28,307 nucleotides of DNA from CAYZMS01 sp964479625. GTDB taxonomy: Bacteria > Bacteroidota > Bacteroidia > Chitinophagales > Saprospiraceae. This document shows positions 23,924-28,307 of this stretch, piece by piece. The DNA is taken from NCBI GenBank assembly GCA_964479625.1, contig CAYZMS010000038.1, forward strand, positions 1 to 28,307, read 5' to 3'. Every line of letters begins with the position of its first letter. The stretch's first letter is position 1. The translations under genes and the position numbers were made by a program. Below the pieces are notes generated by a model that had not been told where the DNA came from, searched no databases, and was given only the letters and a program-made list of their open reading frames with translations.

Positions 23924-25162
23924 CTACCAGCTTACGCCCGCACCACCACCTCCAGAACTACCTCCACCAAAGGAAGAACCTCCGCTGAAGCCACCTGACG
24001 AACCACCGCTACTTGCACTGACCTTTGGAATTGTTTTATACTTCGTTTTTGCGTAATGGCAGTTTTTACATTTGTAAACCTGCTTTTGTTTCCCCGTACT
24101 GGTTCTGGTTGCCTTTATAATTGTTTTGGTGTAATCAATTTTATAGGCTTGATACCCACAACTCGGGCATTTTGCATAACCGCTAAGGTAATTGGCGTAT
24201 CGCAAGACCAGCAAGTCTTCGCCATCCTCAGTGACCCATACGTCATAGTCGGCTGACCGAAGTTGCTCTTCGGTCACCTGGCCCTTTTTCAGGTATTGGT
24301 CATCTTCAGGCTCTGAAAGCAGGTGCATGGGGGCACCCGAGTTTGGACTGTACCGAGGCTGATACCGCAATTGATGCAGCCGTCGCCGAATGTAAATGAA
24401 TAAAAAAATGAAGGGCAGGGGGAAAACAAAGATCAATCCCCACCAATTTAGCTTTCGAAGATCCAAGTATTTATCGTATAGCGTTTCCCGGCTGTGCAAC
24501 ACCTCCTGAATCCGTCCGATGATATGCCAGTGTGTAGCAAGATTAATACCGAGGTATCCCAAAATAAGCACCCATACCCACCAAAGCTCCAGGGGGGATT
24601 TCCATTCACTACCGGAGGACCGGATTTCTTCTGCCGCATCCGAGTCTTCGAGGATCGTTTTCACCCGTTGTACGGCTGCTAAAATACCCCCATCAAAATC
24701 CCCCTGCTGAAATCTGGGAACAATCTCTTCGGTCCCGATCCGGAAGCAAACCACATCAGGCAACACCCCTTCTAGTCCATACCCCGTTTCAAATTCAGTC
24801 CGGCGTTGGTCCATCACAGTGAGGATCAAAAGACCGTTATCTACATCTGCTTGCCCGATTCCCCATTCCTGAAACAGATCGGTAGCAAAAACCTTAGGCA
24901 CCTGACTTCCGATGGAAGGTAACATGACAACAGCCACCTGAGCAGTACTATTCGCTTCCAGTTCCGCTAAGAGCCGGTTAACTGCAGCCCTGGTCTGAGT
25001 GCTCAAAATCCCCGAAGGATCACTTACGTACCCGCTCCCCTGATCTTTGGGATTGGGTACAGAAGACAAGGTGAACACCTGAGCCCTGATGGCCCAGGCT
25101 GCCAATATCAATAATACTGACAAAACGACTCTTCGGGTCGGCCTTACGCTTTGGGATTTCAA
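23924..25162 (-). CDS. TPM-domain membrane protein (YgcG-like)
   Basis: This is a 412-residue protein. A signal or anchor lies at about 10-28; the TPM domain (about 40-175) includes YVSDPSGILS, QVAVVMLPS and TGYGLEG. Two membrane spans follow (about 193-212 and 240-262), then a CxxC pair CPSCGY and CKNC forming a zinc ribbon, and a Gly/Ser tail ending GGGGAGVSW, typical of the family. TPM proteins have phosphatase-like or photosystem-repair roles; the function in Bacteroidota is unclear. The start is a TTG at 25162, since an in-frame TAA lies four codons upstream. It follows the amidohydrolase by 8 bases. Confidence 0.8.
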   Translation of the reverse strand: MKSQSVRPTRRVVLSVLLILAAWAIRAQVFTLSSVPNPKDQGSGYVSDPSGILSTQTRAAVNRLLAELEANSTAQVAVVMLPSIGSQVPKVFATDLFQEWGIGQADVDNGLLILTVMDQRRTEFETGYGLEGVLPDVVCFRIGTEEIVPRFQQGDFDGGILAAVQRVKTILEDSDAAEEIRSSGSEWKSPLELWWVWVLILGYLGINLATHWHIIGRIQEVLHSRETLYDKYLDLRKLNWWGLIFVFPLPFIFLFIYIRRRLHQLRYQPRYSPNSGAPMHLLSEPEDDQYLKKGQVTEEQLRSADYDVWVTEDGEDLLVLRYANYLSGYAKCPSCGYQAYKIDYTKTIIKATRTSTGKQKQVYKCKNCHYAKTKYKTIPKVSASSGGSSGGFSGGSSFGGGSSGGGGAGVSW

Positions 25163-25170
25163 GGATATTA

Positions 25171-25959
25171 TTATTTAGGTATTTCTTCCAGATTCAACAA
25201 AGTTGCTGCGTTTTTGAATTTGGTTTCGGGATATTTCCGAAACACATCATGTGCTTCCCCAATTATGGTTTCCCAGGAGGGAGCTGGATTATCCGGTCTA
25301 CGCTTGCGTCGGGGCCGCAATTTTAGCTCCAACCAGCACTCATTGTTTTCGTCATGAGGTTCCCAAAATAATTTTGGGTCTGCAGCATGAATGAGCACGG
25401 GGATGTTCAGCTCACCACAAACCGCCCAGACGGGATCGATCTGGGGGTCATTTATTTTTATTCGATTGCCCGCCCGATCAGTATTGATCATACCCTGGGA
25501 TTTATAGATTTTTAATCCCTTTGCACCGTTTTGAACATCAAACCGTATCTGTTTTACCGTCTCTTCGGCCCAGTCAGGCTCATCGATACTTTGCATATTT
25601 ATGTTGGTGAAGACAAAGATCCTGTCCTCGTAGCCATATCCATTAATATTATCGGTAATGGCTTTCAGTGCTCTCCCTCCCTGACCACTCAAATTGACGA
25701 TCCCGAACATGTTGAGGCTATCCATTTCCCGAATTAGTTTATCCAGATCCTGATCGACCATTCGCCAGTGATGGGAATGGATATCAATGAAGGGCATTTT
25801 AGCCCGGGTAGTTGGATGCTCCGGTACGACCAGGGTATTTGGTGGGTCATAAACTTCCCAATCCATGCGGGTTTCTTCTGTCCCCTCCTGTGCTTTTAGG
25901 CCGAGGAAGGTCGTCGATAGGAATAACAATAAAAAGGGGGGGGGCAGATAGGTTAGCAT
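25171..25959 (-). pseudogene. amidohydrolase with internal deletion of the C-terminal half
   Basis: This is a 262-residue product with a signal peptide and an amidohydrolase-2 barrel start, HSHH (H61, H63), K149 in GLKIYKS and H191 in LIHAADPK. The family normally continues for about 130 more residues with further metal ligands. Here, right after YPETKF (residue 248), the sequence jumps to KNAATLLNLEEIPK, which looks like the genuine C-terminal end. The frame is kept, so an in-frame internal deletion near 25215 is the simplest reading. A G9 run (25936-25944) lies in the signal-peptide region. Activity is unlikely. Confidence 0.7.
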
Positions 25960-26100
25960 AAAATGGTTTTTCGAAAAAAGAGATAAGAATATTCAGGCCT
26001 TTTCGTAAAATTAAGCTCTGGAAAAGGTTTAGCAGATTAATTTTACAAAAAACTTTGCAATGGTAAGCCATCTGCAAAATGCAGTTTCAATTAAGCTAAT

Positions 26101-27179
26101 ATGTGGAATCAATTGAGAACCCTCAGCGGGTCCCAATTATATACCATCCCCAGTACCAGTAACTTTTTAAGCCTGGAACTTGCCTGGCGCATGCTCCTGG
26201 CAGATCTGCTCCTGGGGGTATTCGGTTATATGCTCACTGAGGGGTATAATCTGATCGATGCCATCTACATGGTTATTATAACTATTTCAACGGTCGGGTA
26301 TACCGAAGTGGAGCCACTGTCTCCGTTGGGGAAAAAGTTTTCTTCCTTTTTTATTCTCATCAATATTGGTCTATTCGCCTACTTCCTTGCAGTCTTTTCC
26401 TATTATATCATTCAGGGAGAAATATTTAAGCGTATGCATGCTGACCTTATCAACCAGTCGATAAAAAATGCAGGGTCACGTCATCCTCTGCGGTTATGGA
26501 AAATACGGCAGTGAAATCAGCCTTCATTTTCGAAAACAGAATATCCCCTTCGTGGTGATCGACAATGCCCCGGAGCGGATCGAGGCCATGCAAAAATCGG
26601 AAAATCGATATTTGTATTTGGAAGATGACGCTACGCACGACGAGGCCTTAATTAAAGCTGGCATTAAAAAGCCAGCGCCCTAATTACCGCCTTGGGGGAT
26701 GATTCTGACAACCTCTTTGTTGTTTTGACGGCCAGACAGATCAACCCGAAACTGAACATTGTAAGCCGGGGCCGGGATCCCCCCCCCGATCAGAAAAAAA
26801 GTTATTACTGGCGGGTGCAAACTGGGTTATGATGCCCGAGCAGATCGGAGGTTTTTATATGGCTACCCTGGTCACCAAACCGGGAGCGGTAGACTTTTTT
26901 GCCTTCATCACCAATGAATATCAATCGGATATTGGTTTTGAAGAGTTGGCATATGAGGATGTTCCCTCCCACTGCTAGGGGCTTGCAATCAAAGACCTGG
27001 GGATTCGAAAGGCCACCGGTGTAAATATTATAGGGTTTCGAACCAAGGACGGCCATTACCTCGTTAATCCCGATCCCTCTACCATCCTTGCCCCCGGTAC
27101 TCGTTTCATTATTTTGGGAAGCTATTCCTAATTGGAAGCCCTCCAGGGTTTTTTGGAACACTACCCAGGCCCCGCCTAG
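26101..27179 (+). pseudogene. TrkA-type potassium channel, broken by several lesions
   Basis: The first 122 codons code for a two-helix pore with the filter STVGYTEV (residues 63-70). An extra A in the A6 run at 26463-26468 then shifts the frame into an RCK domain (HVILCGYGKYGSE, GxGxxG). A further shift at the A5 run 26666-26670 leads to ALITALGDDSDNLF. A third, between 26770 and 26800 with C9 and A7 runs, leads to KLLLAGANWVMMPEQIGG. TAG at 26976 and TAA at 27129 then break the RCK-C part (GFRTKDGHYLVNPDP), which ends at 27179. The intact ancestor would be a roughly 350-residue ligand-gated K+ channel. Confidence 0.85.
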
Positions 27180-27340
27180 GTCTCTATCTTTCAAGTTTGG
27201 CCTTCTGGGAAGGTTCTTCTTCACCAAGAAAAACGTTCTCTTGTTAAATAGTAGCTGGCTTAAGCTTAATGGCCATTGCTATTTCACTTTTTAGTTCTTT
27301 TTTCGGATTTCTTATCAAACACTGACAAAAGTCATTATAG

Positions 27341-27348
27341 TAAATTTG
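27341..27348 (+). promoter_or_regulatory. possible -7 box for the universal stress gene
   Basis: TAAATTTG fits TAnnTTTG exactly, 71 bases before the ATG at 27420. No TTG is found 19-21 bases upstream, so this is only a partial match. The 27180-27419 spacer holds no other feature. Confidence 0.35.
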
Positions 27349-27419
27349 GAAAAAAGCTAAATTAAAAGAAAGAAAATTAAAACCACATTTACGAGAGCCT
27401 TAACCAAAAGCGTCCGATT

Positions 27420-28244
27420 ATGAAACGCATATTAGTTCCCACCGACTTTAGTTCCACCGCTACAGAAGCCTACCGCTTTGCAAAGGCCCTGGTGGAACAC
27501 TGGCCGGGTAGTGTCATTGATGTAATGCATGCCTACTTTCCTGCCACTGAGGTTGACTACCCGCACGCACTACTTCCCATCGAAGACTTTATGCAGAGCA
27601 GAGAGCACATGTTGACCAGATTTGTCAAGGAAGAGGAAGGGCATGATCCCGAATCAGAACTGGCAGTTTCCAGCCAGATAAAAACAGAACTGGCCATCGG
27701 CTTTCCTACCGAAGAGATCGTGAGAAGATCAGGGTCTTATGACCTGATCGTGATGGGTACTACCGGAGCCAGCAATGCATTGAACAGGATTTTCGGCAGT
27801 GTCGCCAGCAGTGTTTCCAGAAAATCGAAATGCCCGGTTTTGATGATTCCAAAGGGATTTAAATTTCGGCCGCTGGAGCATTTCCTTTTTGCCGCAAACT
27901 CCGAATCCCTTACTGCGGAAAGCCTGGATAAACTGGCGGCATTTAACCAACCCTGGGGAGCCTCGGTACATTTTGTTCATGTACAGACAGAAGAGGAGTT
28001 TGCAAGTGGCAAACAAATGCTACTGGAGACCTTACTTGAAGATTCAGAACCGACCTATTCCTTTACCATTGAAGAAGTAGAAGGAAAACAGGTAGCGGAT
28101 ACCCTTAATGATTACGCTTTTCAAAACGAGATCGACCTGATCATCATGTCCAGCCCTAAGCGTACCTTCTGGCATAAACTCTTCCATCCGAGCCGGACAC
28201 GCAGGATGGCCCATATGACGCAAATTCCGCTGTTGGTGTTTTGA
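27420..28244 (+). CDS. universal stress protein, tandem Usp domains
   Basis: This is a 274-residue cytoplasmic protein with two Usp domains. Domain one (about 1-145) begins ILVPTDFSST and contains the ATP motif G113, G116, G126-S in MGTTGASNALNRIFGS. Domain two is degenerate and ends in QIPLLVF. It is a paralogue of the protein at 10307-11110, sharing the domain order, the GASNAL/GATNAL motif and the RTF...LF segment near the C-terminus. It stands alone after the channel pseudogene. Universal stress proteins are induced by starvation and stress; the specific role here is unknown. Confidence 0.85.
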   Translation: MKRILVPTDFSSTATEAYRFAKALVEHWPGSVIDVMHAYFPATEVDYPHALLPIEDFMQSREHMLTRFVKEEEGHDPESELAVSSQIKTELAIGFPTEEIVRRSGSYDLIVMGTTGASNALNRIFGSVASSVSRKSKCPVLMIPKGFKFRPLEHFLFAANSESLTAESLDKLAAFNQPWGASVHFVHVQTEEEFASGKQMLLETLLEDSEPTYSFTIEEVEGKQVADTLNDYAFQNEIDLIIMSSPKRTFWHKLFHPSRTRRMAHMTQIPLLVF

Positions 28245-28265
28245 ATCAAGACAACTAAACATGAG

Positions 28266-28288
28266 TCATCCCGAATTTTTTGGGATGA
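28266..28288. terminator. hairpin after the universal stress gene
   Basis: TCATCCCGAA (28266-28275) pairs with TTTGGGATGA (28279-28288) over 10 bp with one G-U and a 3-base loop. It lies 22 bases past the stop. No T run follows on either strand, so its action as a terminator is not certain. Confidence 0.45.
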
Positions 28289-28307
28289 TGAAAAAGAAAG
28301 GCCTTCT

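Noticed and set aside
26468..26683. Separately translated RCK domain from an internal ATG (as in some channels)
   Set aside because: The RCK frame is broken again within 72 codons and by two stops later, so a functional split gene is unlikely.

Overview
The window reads as chromosome of a Bacteroidota bacterium, most likely a Saprospira/Lewinella-like lineage; that placement is an inference from gene content. Supporting signs are YTV/VPS10-type secreted beta-propellers, a TPM protein ending in a Gly/Ser tail, the AT-rich spacers, a promoter fitting the Bacteroidota TTG-N19-TAnnTTTG pattern upstream of lysC, and many starts that lack a Shine-Dalgarno sequence.

Left part (1-3570) is an accessory region. 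It holds the tail of an unidentified gene, a small zinc-ribbon membrane protein, a minus-strand cassette of three small genes (DUF3768, a 63-aa unknown, DUF6876) that all carry strong AGGA-type ribosome binding sites, a strongly self-complementary GC-rich stretch upstream of that cassette, a membrane-anchored pentapeptide-repeat protein and a broken IS3-family element.

The rest is mostly housekeeping and envelope genes. From 3574 to 9972: a Tat/lipobox sugar isomerase-like protein divergent from a 1006-aa secreted VPS10/BNR protein, then DUF2853 and an enlarged HMG-CoA synthase. From 10307 to 14102: a tandem-domain universal stress protein, coaX, lysC and, divergent from lysC, a putative ACT-domain regulator; the lysC promoter and a 19-bp palindrome lie between the last two. 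From 14186 to 17717: an apparent operon of two GshB-like ATP-grasp ligases (89 of the first 180 positions identical without gaps), an aspartoacylase-type deacylase and moaE. From 17718 to 22289, on the minus strand and abutting moaE stop to stop: two SGNH hydrolases and an MBOAT acyltransferase, a probable O-acylation system for a surface polymer.

The right end (22616-28307) holds a DUF4870 membrane protein, a small secreted protein and a TPM protein that share a terminator, and signs of gene decay: a small ORF with three stops, an amidohydrolase lacking its catalytic C-terminal half, and a TrkA-type potassium channel with three frameshifts and two nonsense codons. It ends with a second universal stress protein.

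The points most worth following are the two-ligase/deacylase operon, the lysC-ACT regulator pair with its palindrome, the structured stretch at 1699-1822 and the decaying right-hand segment. No CRISPR array, tRNA, rRNA or complete mobile element was found.
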